Below, in pieces: positions 1 through 5,974 of a stretch of 32,079 bases of DNA. Numbering within the stretch: the first letter of the stretch is position 1; the number at the start of each line of letters is the position of its first letter. The stretch spans positions 1 to 32,079 of IMG/VR virus record IMGVR_UViG_3300007234_000017. One strand, 5' to 3'. Below the pieces are notes generated by a model, which was given only the letters and a program-made list of their open reading frames with translations, did not search any database and was not told where the DNA came from. The DNA is from a virus. Position numbers and translations under genes: made by a program.

Positions 1-70
1 GTTCCGCGTCACCGGCGCCGGGCGGGAGTTTCTGGCGCTCTTGCATCACATGGAAACCCACGGCCGCACG
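1..70. repeat. Terminal direct repeat, left copy
   Basis: These 70 bases are identical to 32010-32079. The reading frame that leaves the right end continues without a break from base 71, so the repeat marks the overlap of a circular assembly, or a short terminal redundancy, rather than two functional repeats. The non-redundant circle would be 32,009 bp. Confidence 0.95.
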
Positions 71-100
71 CCGGCCGCAACCGAGGAGGCCCCGCAATGA
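1..100 (+). CDS. C-terminal end of the gene that crosses the junction
   Basis: This is the tail of the gene that starts at 31066. The frame here begins at base 2 and ends at the TGA at 98-100. Bases 71-97 add nine codons to what is visible at the right end, giving a complete protein of 347 residues. The stop overlaps the ATG of the next gene as ATGA (97-100), the coupling used through most of this genome. No function is recognised; see the entry at 31066 for the description of the domains. Confidence 0.85.
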   Translation, partial: FRVTGAGREFLALLHHMETHGRTPAATEEAPQ

Positions 101-351
101 ACGTCCTTCACTTCCCGTATACGATCCGGACCGCCGTCGCCGGCGCGCCGGTCGCCCTCGCCCGGCTCGCGATCACCCGCCGCGCGGCCGAGCTCCTGGT
201 CCGCCAGGAGGTCGCACGGGTCGGCGACGAGCCGGTCGAGGTCACGCTCGAGGAGCGCGGTCCGGACGGCCGCCTCGTCGCCGTGACGCGCCGGCGCCTG
301 AATTGCACCGGCCCGGAAGATCACCAGGCGCTCGCCTCTTGTGTCTTATGA
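97..351 (+). CDS. Hypothetical protein, 84 aa
   Basis: This small basic protein is coupled to the upstream gene by an ATGA overlap at 97-100, which supports the start. It begins MNVLHFPYTI, has an Arg/Ala-rich middle, and then a strand-like stretch (VEVTLEERGPDGRLVAVTRRRL). It contains two cysteines near the C-terminus (CTGPEDHQALASC) and no membrane segment or signal peptide. I do not recognise the family. Third codon positions are nearly all G or C, as in the neighbours, which argues that it is coding. It is the penultimate gene of the rightward arm and is followed by a 62-base gap holding a large palindrome. Confidence 0.7.
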   Translation: MNVLHFPYTIRTAVAGAPVALARLAITRRAAELLVRQEVARVGDEPVEVTLEERGPDGRLVAVTRRRLNCTGPEDHQALASCVL

Positions 352-360
352 GGTAAGTCA

Positions 361-390
361 CTAGATGTTCGTTGTACAACGATCTTCTAG
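361..390. promoter_or_regulatory. 30-bp near-perfect palindrome before the zinc-finger gene
   Basis: The 30 bases form two 15-base arms with only two mismatches and no central loop. The middle is the perfect 12-mer CGTTGTACAACG (370-381). It lies between the stop at 351 and the ATG at 414. A dimeric repressor operator is the simplest reading. The central 15-mer recurs in variant form at 8163, 19169 and 26411. Confidence 0.6.
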
Positions 391-413
391 AACGGCCTCG
401 GAGACCGAACCCC

Positions 414-917
414 ATGCAAACCGCTACCACCGCCCCCGCGAACCATCCGGCCCAAGCCCCGAAGATCCTGCGGGTCTGCCAGGAATGCGGCGCCGACTTC
501 CGGACCTTCCGGGTCGACGCCGTGTTCTGCTCGCGGACGTGCTCGACGAATTGGACGAACCGGGAGAAGCGCCGGGCGGTCGAACTCTATCGCCTGGCGA
601 TGGAGCACCGGCGGTCACGCGGGCGCGGTCACGTTCAATTCGGCGATATCACCGGCCTCCTCGACCGTTTCATCGCCGAGGACCGGGAGCGCGAGCGCGG
701 GAACGGAGGGCTTTGGGAGCCGAAGGCTCGCAAGGTGCGCGAGGTCATGTACAAGGGGAAGGTCGTCGGCACCGTCGAGGACGTCGGCGGCGAATGGTAC
801 TGGCGCGCGCAGGCGCCCGGCGCGAAGCGGGACACCAGCCGCCGGCACCGGCATTCTCCGGCCTCGGCCGTCCCGGTCCGCTACCTTGTGAACCGCAAGC
901 CGGTTTTCGCGGACTAG
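414..917 (+). CDS. Zinc-finger protein of unknown role, 167 aa
   Basis: I chose the ATG at 414, preceded by GGAG, over an upstream TTG at 372 that would place the palindrome inside the gene. Residues 22-43 carry C-x2-C-x13-C-x3-C (CQECG then FCSRTC), followed by a basic helix with NREKRRAVELYRLAMEHRR. This resembles the short 'rfCSdxCr...RgaelY' zinc-binding proteins often seen in phages and prophages of high-GC Proteobacteria. Their function is not established; nucleic-acid binding is a guess from the metal site and basic helix. The middle (residues 90-140) looks like a small beta-rich domain (YKGKVVGTVEDVGGEWYW). It is the last gene of the rightward arm and ends just before a bidirectional terminator. 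Confidence 0.75.
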   Translation: MQTATTAPANHPAQAPKILRVCQECGADFRTFRVDAVFCSRTCSTNWTNREKRRAVELYRLAMEHRRSRGRGHVQFGDITGLLDRFIAEDRERERGNGGLWEPKARKVREVMYKGKVVGTVEDVGGEWYWRAQAPGAKRDTSRRHRHSPASAVPVRYLVNRKPVFAD

Positions 918-947
918 AACGTCTGGCGTCAGAACGCATAAGACAAT

Positions 948-973
948 GGCCGCCGAGGAGCTTCCCGGCGGCC
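948..973. terminator. Bidirectional hairpin terminator between converging arms
   Basis: Arms GGCCGCCG (948-955) and CGGCGGCC (966-973) pair perfectly, and an inner GGA/TCC extends the stem. It sits between the end of the rightward arm (917) and the end of the leftward operon (996). On the minus strand it is followed by TTGTCTTAT, on the plus strand by GTTGCCGTTT, so it could stop transcription from both sides. Confidence 0.7.
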
Positions 974-995
974 GTTGCCGTTTGGAGCTCCCCCG

Positions 996-1388
996 TTAGA
1001 GCTCCCGCCAGGCCCGCCACCCGCCGAGACGGACGCCGGCGTAGAACAGCCAGCGCCGGGCGCGCGGGACGCCGAGCTCGCGCATCGCCTCGAGGAACAC
1101 CCGGTCGGCCGCGCGCCGCGTGAGGCCGGGATACGCCTCGGCCGAGGCCCGGACGTAGAGGTAATCATGAACGACGGCCGCCGGCAGTTGGCCGCCGTCG
1201 ACCCGGTAGGCGAGCCGGGCGAGACCAGGGAGCGAGGTTAGATCGGTCGTGAAGCCGGCCGGGACCGAGATCCAGCCGAGGGCGGCCGAGTGAAACCCGA
1301 ACGGCTCGAGGAGCGACCAGGTCCTCGAGCCCGACCACTCGAGCCGGAGGCGGCCGGAGAACCGCCTCCGGTCCGGGCGGGAGCCCAT
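996..1388 (-). CDS. DUF1353 family protein, 130 aa
   Basis: The protein carries the DUF1353 signature: VPAGFTTDLTSLP (residues 42-54), the AAVVHDYLY motif (70-78), then R-x2-AD and a C-terminal AMRELGVPRARRWLFYAGVRLGG helix region. The length matches the family. DUF1353 is widespread in tailed phages and often sits near lysis or late genes; its biochemical activity is, to my knowledge, not settled. The start is the ATG at 1388, one base after the stop of the upstream gene (TGA then C then ATG), which implies translational coupling. A longer in-frame start at 1457 would overlap the upstream gene and is disfavoured. It is the last gene of the leftward operon. Confidence 0.85.
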   Translation of the reverse strand: MGSRPDRRRFSGRLRLEWSGSRTWSLLEPFGFHSAALGWISVPAGFTTDLTSLPGLARLAYRVDGGQLPAAVVHDYLYVRASAEAYPGLTRRAADRVFLEAMRELGVPRARRWLFYAGVRLGGWRAWREL

Positions 1389-1389
1389 G

Positions 1390-1542
1390 TCAGCCGCCGG
1401 CGAACGCCGAGGCCGCGACCCGCCAGAGTGCCGCAAGCCAGTCCGGGAACACCACACCGAAGGCGCCGGCGATCGACACCAGGCCGGCGCCGACGCCCGA
1501 CCACACCGCCGGCCGGCGATACCAGGCGCGCGGCGCGGTCAC
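1390..1542 (-). CDS. Small membrane protein, holin-like, 50 aa
   Basis: The frame starts with a GTG that overlaps the TGA of the lipoprotein gene (GTGA, 1539-1542). The N-terminus is basic (MTAPRAWYRR), followed by one hydrophobic stretch from about residue 13 to 38 (VWSGVGAGLVSIAGAFGVVF and onward). This is the topology of a small class III-like holin or another one-pass membrane protein. Its place beside a lipoprotein, a lysozyme-like protein and a membrane coiled-coil protein supports a lysis role, but no sequence family is recognised. Holin is therefore an inference from size, topology and context. Confidence 0.65.
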   Translation of the reverse strand: MTAPRAWYRRPAVWSGVGAGLVSIAGAFGVVFPDWLAALWRVAASAFAGG

Positions 1543-1763
1543 TTCGCGCCGCCGCAGTTGAGGAGCGGCAGGCCGTCCGACACGTCGTCGCGGATCTTCT
1601 GTTTCGCCTCCTCGGCGACGCCGTCGCAGTAGAGGGCGCGGCCGGTCAGGACGACACCGGAGGCGAGCGCCAGGGTCGCCGGGTCGCACGCCGCGACCGA
1701 GCTCGCCACCAGGCCGAGCGCGATCGCCGCGCCGAGCCGGGAGGCCCGTCGGTTCCGCTTCAT
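1539..1763 (-). CDS. Small lipoprotein, 74 aa, possible outer-membrane lysis partner
   Basis: The N-terminus is a lipoprotein signal: basic MKRNRRASR, hydrophobic LGAAIALGLVASS, then the lipobox VAAC with Cys26 as the lipidation site. Asp27 follows the Cys, the classical inner-membrane retention signal in E. coli, although the rule varies among hosts. The mature part has two further cysteines (YCDG, LNCGG) that could form a disulfide. The ribosome binding site GGGAG lies 8 bases before the ATG. An Rz1-like o-spanin role is possible from context, but the mature part is not proline-rich as Rz1 usually is. Downstream it is coupled to the 50-aa membrane protein by GTGA. Confidence 0.75.
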   Translation of the reverse strand: MKRNRRASRLGAAIALGLVASSVAACDPATLALASGVVLTGRALYCDGVAEEAKQKIRDDVSDGLPLLNCGGAK

Positions 1764-1891
1764 GTTGAATTCTCCCATCCGAGGACCGGCGCCAGGCGCG
1801 CGCCGGAGCGCCCCGGCGCCACGCCGGCGCCGAGCTCGAGGACGGCCAGGCCGAGGACCTGGCCGTCGATCCGGTAGAGGCGGAAAGCGGT
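1760..1891 (-). other. Open in-frame extension after the amber stop of the lysozyme-like gene
   Basis: Reading on in the same frame after the TAG at 1892-1894 gives 43 sense codons (beginning TAFRLYRIDGQVLGLAVLEL) ending in a TGA that overlaps the lipoprotein ATG as ATGA. Third positions are almost all G or C until the last few codons, as in the real genes, and the spacing to the next gene is the one used by the true cistrons here. There is no ATG in it; one GTG occurs at codon 24. It could be a readthrough extension, a recent nonsense mutation, or a short separate gene with an odd start. Confidence 0.4.
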
Positions 1892-2407
1892 CTAGGCCGC
1901 CTCGCGGTAGAAAGGCGCCACCAGGCGCCGCCAGTCCGCGAGCCATTTCTCGACGGTCCCGGCGCCGGCGGCCGTGTTCCAATGGTCCTTCCAATAGCGC
2001 GCCAGGCCGACCAGGTCGTCGGCCGCCGGGAGCGGCGCCGGGACGCGGTAGTACAGCAGCCGGGCAAGCGCCGTCTGATAGACCAGGTCGCCGGCGAGAC
2101 GGACCTCGAGAGCGGCCGGCGCCGGCGCCAGGTAGGCGCCCAAGCGATCGCGCCAGGCCGGCCGGTAGGCGAGCCAGGAGCGCGCGAAATCGTCGACTAC
2201 CCACGGCTCGATCTGATAGATCCCGCGCGCCACGCCAGGCCGGCCGCCGGCCGCGTTCTGCCGGAGCTCGCCGAGTAGGCTCTCATGCGCGGCCGTGCCG
2301 ACGAGGAGGCGCTCGGCCGCCGGCGAGGCGAGGCCGAGGTCGGCCAGGACGGGACGGAGCACGTCGCGGACCAGGTCGTCGGTCGCGATCCCGACATGCC
2401 GGCTCAT
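1892..2407 (-). CDS. Lysozyme-like (transglycosylase-type) protein, probable endolysin, 171 aa
   Basis: The protein has the layout of a phage muralytic enzyme with a lysozyme-like fold: a candidate catalytic Glu42 in TAAHESLLGELRQ, followed by the GIYQIEP motif (62-68), equivalent to the GxxQ/G motif after the catalytic Glu. A later helix reads DLVGLARYWKDHWNTAAGAGTVEKW. This matches a family of phage proteins that I know only as hypothetical or peptidoglycan-binding-like, so the enzyme role is inferred from the motif and from its position in a lysis-like group. It has no signal peptide, so export would need a holin. The start is coupled to the upstream gene by ATGA (2404-2407). The gene ends with an amber codon followed by open frame; see the entry at 1760-1891. 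Confidence 0.65.
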   Translation of the reverse strand: MSRHVGIATDDLVRDVLRPVLADLGLASPAAERLLVGTAAHESLLGELRQNAAGGRPGVARGIYQIEPWVVDDFARSWLAYRPAWRDRLGAYLAPAPAALEVRLAGDLVYQTALARLLYYRVPAPLPAADDLVGLARYWKDHWNTAAGAGTVEKWLADWRRLVAPFYREAA

Positions 2408-2763
2408 GACGGCCGCCCCCGGACGCCCTCGAGGACGCGGTCGAGGCGCTCGGTTAGCCGGCCGATCTCGGTCGCGATCCGGTCGACGGCCGCTTGCACC
2501 GCGCCGGCGGTCGCAAACCGCTCGGCCGAGGACACCCGCCAGGCGTCGAGGGCGGCGTCGACCTCCCGGATCTCGTTCCGGAGCTCCCGGCGGACCGCGT
2601 CGAGCTCGGCGTGACGCGCCGCGCGCTCGGCCTCCTGGCGCTCATGGAGCATCCGGACCGCGTTGCGGCGCCTGTTGTCGAGCTCCCGGAGCCACCACGC
2701 CACCGCGCCGATTGCCGGCAACGCGAGCCAGCGAAGAACCTCCCACCAGGCGTCAAAGGTCAA
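2404..2763 (-). CDS. Membrane-anchored coiled-coil protein, i-spanin-like or holin-like, 119 aa
   Basis: The start is a TTG at 2761-2763, supported by GGGAGGG a few bases upstream. One hydrophobic segment lies at about residues 9-25 (VLRWLALPAIGAVAWWL). The rest is a long charged amphipathic helix with coiled-coil character (EAERAARHAELDAVRRELRN, then IGRLTERLDRVLEGVR). A single N-terminal anchor followed by a periplasmic-type coiled coil is the topology of i-spanins, and its place next to the endolysin-like gene and near a lipoprotein fits. No family is recognised with certainty. A DUF2730-type phage protein is the alternative. Confidence 0.6.
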   Translation of the reverse strand: MTFDAWWEVLRWLALPAIGAVAWWLRELDNRRRNAVRMLHERQEAERAARHAELDAVRRELRNEIREVDAALDAWRVSSAERFATAGAVQAAVDRIATEIGRLTERLDRVLEGVRGRPS

Positions 2764-2783
2764 AGCACCCTCCCAAACGACAA

Positions 2784-2803
2784 CGGCCGCCCGGAGGCGG
2801 CCG
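2784..2803 (-). terminator. Intercistronic hairpin, possible partial terminator
   Basis: CGGCCGCC (2784-2791) and GGCGGCCG (2796-2803) form a perfect 8-bp stem with a four-base loop. On the minus strand it follows the stop at 2833 and is followed by TTGTCGTTT before the ribosome binding site of the next gene. It closely resembles the hairpins at 948 and 23210, so it may set relative expression of the lysis group. Confidence 0.55.
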
Positions 2804-2832
2804 ACAATGGCGAATGCGCGCGAGCTGGAGGA

Positions 2833-3468
2833 CTAGGCCGGCGCCGGCCAGGTGACGACGGCGGCCGCGCGCATGGCCGCCAGGTAGCCGGAGAGATCGG
2901 CGCCGGCGTCCCCGGCATAGGCGGCCATCGCCGCGTCATGCTCGAGCGCGATCGCCGCCTCGACCTGGTCCGAATGCGCGCGCACCGGGACGACCTGGTC
3001 GCGCCAAACCGCCTCTATCGCGTCGGCCTCGGCGATCTCGGCCGGCGAAGCGGTCGCCTGGACGATCTTACGGAGAAGCTCGACGCCGCGAGCCGTCAAG
3101 TTGCGTTGCTTCCACTCCGGCAGGCGCGCCAGGATCTCGGCACCGGCCGCCGCCTTGACCGCCGCCACCAGGCGGTCGCGCTCGACCGACCAGGCGGCGA
3201 CCAGGCCGGCGCCGACGAGCGGCGACCTGGTGGTCTCGTAGACCTCGCCGGCCACCCGGTCCAACCACGGTCCGACCTCGACGACCACGGAGCCGAACTC
3301 GTCGGCGTGGCGGCCGATCGCATAGACCCCGAAGCGGTCCCGAGCATCGCCGGCGGACATCCCGCCGGCGAGCGGCGATGTCGGCGCGATCAGAGCGGCG
3401 AAGCGGCCCGTCTCGACAACCTCGCCGGCGACCACCCTCGCGCATTTGGTTCCAGAAAACACGGTCAT
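2833..3468 (-). CDS. Tail-fibre-region accessory protein, 211 aa
   Basis: The start ATG at 3468 has AGGAGG nine bases upstream. The N-terminal half is beta-rich with no recognised domain. The C-terminal half contains the motif LPEWKQRNLTARGVELLRKI (residues 118-137) and then an IEAVWRDQVVPVRAHSDQVE helix. This pattern of 'yPeWKQrNmtARavEL' followed by an 'IRahSN' helix is common at the C-terminus of phage tail-fibre or tail-fibre-assembly proteins. It stands directly downstream of two fibre-like genes, which fits. The precise role (structural tip or chaperone) cannot be fixed from sequence. Confidence 0.6.
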   Translation of the reverse strand: MTVFSGTKCARVVAGEVVETGRFAALIAPTSPLAGGMSAGDARDRFGVYAIGRHADEFGSVVVEVGPWLDRVAGEVYETTRSPLVGAGLVAAWSVERDRLVAAVKAAAGAEILARLPEWKQRNLTARGVELLRKIVQATASPAEIAEADAIEAVWRDQVVPVRAHSDQVEAAIALEHDAAMAAYAGDAGADLSGYLAAMRAAAVVTWPAPA

Positions 3469-3484
3469 ATCTCGCCGCCTCCTA

Positions 3485-4207
3485 TCATTCGGCCAGGATG
3501 CTGTCAGGCACGTTCAAGGTCGCGCCGGTCGAAACCGCCACGCCCTTGTAGATGCGGATATCCGCCACATAAGCGTTGATCTTTGAGCCGCCCTGAATGT
3601 GACCGATCGAGACCCGGTTAGCGTTCTGGTAGACGGTCCCGGAAAAGGCCACGGTGGCGACAAGCGAGCCGTCACGATACGAGCGAATATTCGAGCCATC
3701 GTAGGTCAGCGCGAAATGGTGAAACGCCGTATTGTCAGATGCCCCGATGCTTCCATTCGCCGCCCAGCCGCTCCCCGTCGTCGAGACGTAGAACAGCAGA
3801 TTGCCGCCGTCCGCATAGCCGACGAGCATTGAATACGAGTCCGTGCCGGCGCCGAATTGCAGAACACTCGAACTTCCCGCCGCCGTGATCCGGCGATGAA
3901 AAAACATGACCGACCAAGAACCGGAGCCAAGCTGGAAATCGGTCGTGACCGGCGCCAATATCTGTTGGTTGCCGGAGCCAGGGAACGACGCGGCGCCTCC
4001 GTAGAACTTCTGGACGCTGGTTTGCCACGATGCCGCGCCACCATCGGTCAAGGTTTTCGGGTTAGGCGAGTAGTCGGTCACGTCGAGCGCCCCGCCGCCG
4101 CCGTCCGTCAACGGCAACAGCAGAACCGCGTTGTCGCGGTTTGGGTCAGGATTGAGGCGCACGCCGCCCGCGACGAACATTCCGAATGACACCGCGCCGA
4201 TCGGCAT
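3485..4207 (-). CDS. LamG/concanavalin-like tail protein, likely receptor-binding fibre, 240 aa
   Basis: The start is the ATG at 4207 with GGGAGGG six bases upstream; a longer frame upstream is out of keeping with this site. The protein has a LamG/concanavalin A-like jelly-roll pattern: NAVLLLPLTD, the FPGSGNQQI element, SWSVMFFHRR, FHHFALTYDGSNIRSYRDGS (the typical 'W.HvAvtydg..~yvDG' motif) and VSIGHIQGG...VADIRIYKG. In phage tails such domains usually bind surface glycans. Its codon usage is less strictly GC3 than that of the neighbours, with longer AT-richer runs, consistent with exchange of the host-recognition module, although I have not measured this. Downstream comes the accessory protein at 2833-3468. 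Confidence 0.75.
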   Translation of the reverse strand: MPIGAVSFGMFVAGGVRLNPDPNRDNAVLLLPLTDGGGGALDVTDYSPNPKTLTDGGAASWQTSVQKFYGGAASFPGSGNQQILAPVTTDFQLGSGSWSVMFFHRRITAAGSSSVLQFGAGTDSYSMLVGYADGGNLLFYVSTTGSGWAANGSIGASDNTAFHHFALTYDGSNIRSYRDGSLVATVAFSGTVYQNANRVSIGHIQGGSKINAYVADIRIYKGVAVSTGATLNVPDSILAE

Positions 4208-4221
4208 TCCACGCCCTCCCG

Positions 4222-5091
4222 TTAAGCGAAATCTTGCCCGACCACACGGCCGAGCCACGTCGCCCCCTGGTCGAGCGTGAGAAAGACCAGCACATCGGAG
4301 GCCCCCGCCGTCGACGTGATCGTCGGCGGCGTGCCGCCCTCCCATGCGACCGACGCCGGCCATGTCACGGTTCGGCTGCCGGTGCCGTCCTGGGTCAACG
4401 ACAGGAAGAACGAACTCGCCCGGAACGCCGTCGCCGAGTGACCGGAAAAGGTCAGGGTCGCGTTTGCCGTCAGCGTCAGATCGAACACCGAGCCGTTGTC
4501 CAGGTTGATCTCGTATGCCGAGCCCGTGTCCGCCGTCACAACGATTTCGGAATAGTCGACGAGCGCGGCGCCGGAGAGCGAGCCGCCGGCGAACGCCGCG
4601 CCGCCGGACAGGGTCGCCAGACCGCCGACCGTCAACGCGCCGGTCATGGCCAAGTTGAGAAGAGCGGAAATCGACTTTCCATTCGCGTCGAGATTGGCCG
4701 ACAGTTGCGGCGCGGCATCGAGCGCGAGCCTGGCGGAATACGCCGCCTCGTAGCCGATCACCCAATCCGTGACCGCCCCCGCACCGTCCGCGAACGTCGC
4801 CTCGATCGCGAGCGCGGTCCCGGAAAAGGACGCGACCGTGCCGACGAAGAACTTAGACGGATCGGCGGCCGAGGAGCCCCGGACCGTCGCGCCGACCGTC
4901 AACGGCCGCTCGGTCGCGGTCTGGTCCGTCGTGAAGGCGAGCGCCCCGGTCGCCGGCGCGACCGAGCTCGAGGACGTGACGGCCATGCCCTCGAGCGCGC
5001 TCGTGGTCGCCGTCAACTGCGCCATAACGCTATTCCATAGCTCGTACCAATCGTCGCCCTTTGCGACCGTGAAACCGGAGAAATTCGTCAT
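4222..5091 (-). CDS. Tail fibre / tip protein, 289 aa
   Basis: The ATG at 5091 is preceded by GAGGAGG with an 8-base spacer. The N-terminus (NFSGFTVAKGDDWYELWNSVMAQLTATT) looks like the conserved particle-attachment end of fibre proteins. The middle contains a repetitive strand-rich stretch (LSANLDANGKSISALLNLAM, then GALTVGGLATLSGGAAFAGG) typical of trimeric fibre shafts. The C-terminal domain (FDLTLTANATLTFSGHSATA, then FFLSLTQDGTGSRTVTWPAS) resembles the small beta-sandwich often found at phage fibre tips. It lacks an enzyme motif. Position between the tail-tip gene and the LamG protein supports a structural fibre. Confidence 0.7.
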   Translation of the reverse strand: MTNFSGFTVAKGDDWYELWNSVMAQLTATTSALEGMAVTSSSSVAPATGALAFTTDQTATERPLTVGATVRGSSAADPSKFFVGTVASFSGTALAIEATFADGAGAVTDWVIGYEAAYSARLALDAAPQLSANLDANGKSISALLNLAMTGALTVGGLATLSGGAAFAGGSLSGAALVDYSEIVVTADTGSAYEINLDNGSVFDLTLTANATLTFSGHSATAFRASSFFLSLTQDGTGSRTVTWPASVAWEGGTPPTITSTAGASDVLVFLTLDQGATWLGRVVGQDFA

Positions 5092-5104
5092 TGCGGAGAC
5101 CTCC

Positions 5105-5974
5105 TCAAACGAGCCCGTCGATCGTCATCGAAACCTCGGCCCGGTCGGGCGCGCGGAACCTGGTCGGCGTGTAGCTCGATACGAGCCCGTAGATCGTCGA
5201 GCGGTAGAAGGTCGAGGCCGAGCCGGCCGGGTCGACCGAGACCAGGATCGGCCGTTGCCGGCCGACCTGGCGCTTAAGGGTCGGGATGACCGTCAACGCC
5301 TCCGAGCGCGAGAGCGCCGGGAACGTGACGCGCATCCGAGGCGTGATAGCCCGTGCCGTGACGATCATGCCGCCGCCATCGGTCCGCCGCTGGTCGGACG
5401 GGTCGACCTCGTCGAGCTCGTAGCCGAACGCGACGTCGCGCTCGAGCACCGTCGCGCCGCCCGCCATCAGGACGCCGGCCTCGAAAGCGCCGATCGCCGA
5501 GCTCGGGTCGTTGAAGGTCAACCGGAGATATCTCCCGGAGTAGACCGCGCCGAGGCGCTCGACCGCGAGCGCGACGAAGACGCCGAGCTCCTCCGGGTCG
5601 ACATAGCCGCCGAAATACTTTCCGAACCCGCCCTCGCCGAGCCCGTAGACCGGCGGCCAGAGCTCGACCGCCGCCGGCGACGTGTAGACCGGCGCCGCGA
5701 ACGCCGCGTCGCCGTCCTCGGCGATCTCGGCCTCGACCGTCGCGTCGAGCGAGCCGTTGTGTCCGACGACCGCGAAAGTGTCGATGTCGACGGTCTCGCC
5801 GAAATCGACCGTGATCGTCTCGGCGGTCGCGGTCGCCGCGCGCCAGCGCACACCCGGCCGGAAGTCGAGGATGTTCGCGGCCGGCATCCCGGCGACCGCC
5901 GAGCTCGCCGTGACGGTCACGCCGGAGCGGTGCACGAAATCCCGATCGCCGAGAATCAAATGGTTCGCGGTCAT
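5105..5974 (-). CDS. Tail tip protein with discoidin-like domain, 289 aa
   Basis: The start ATG overlaps the stop of the preceding gene (ATGA, 5971-5974). The N-terminal half reads like a galactose-binding/F5-8 type C fold: AANILDFRPGVRWRA, ETITVDFGETVDIDTFAVVGHN, and later GRYLRLTFND, the usual 'W.s.....~~i.idLg.~~~i..v.l.g~n' pattern. Similar proteins occur next to the tape measure in alphaproteobacterial siphophages and are annotated as tail proteins. A carbohydrate or particle-contact role is inferred. The C-terminal half (ITPRMRVTFPALSRSEALTV onward) is a second beta-rich domain without a known family. Confidence 0.7.
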   Translation of the reverse strand: MTANHLILGDRDFVHRSGVTVTASSAVAGMPAANILDFRPGVRWRAATATAETITVDFGETVDIDTFAVVGHNGSLDATVEAEIAEDGDAAFAAPVYTSPAAVELWPPVYGLGEGGFGKYFGGYVDPEELGVFVALAVERLGAVYSGRYLRLTFNDPSSAIGAFEAGVLMAGGATVLERDVAFGYELDEVDPSDQRRTDGGGMIVTARAITPRMRVTFPALSRSEALTVIPTLKRQVGRQRPILVSVDPAGSASTFYRSTIYGLVSSYTPTRFRAPDRAEVSMTIDGLV

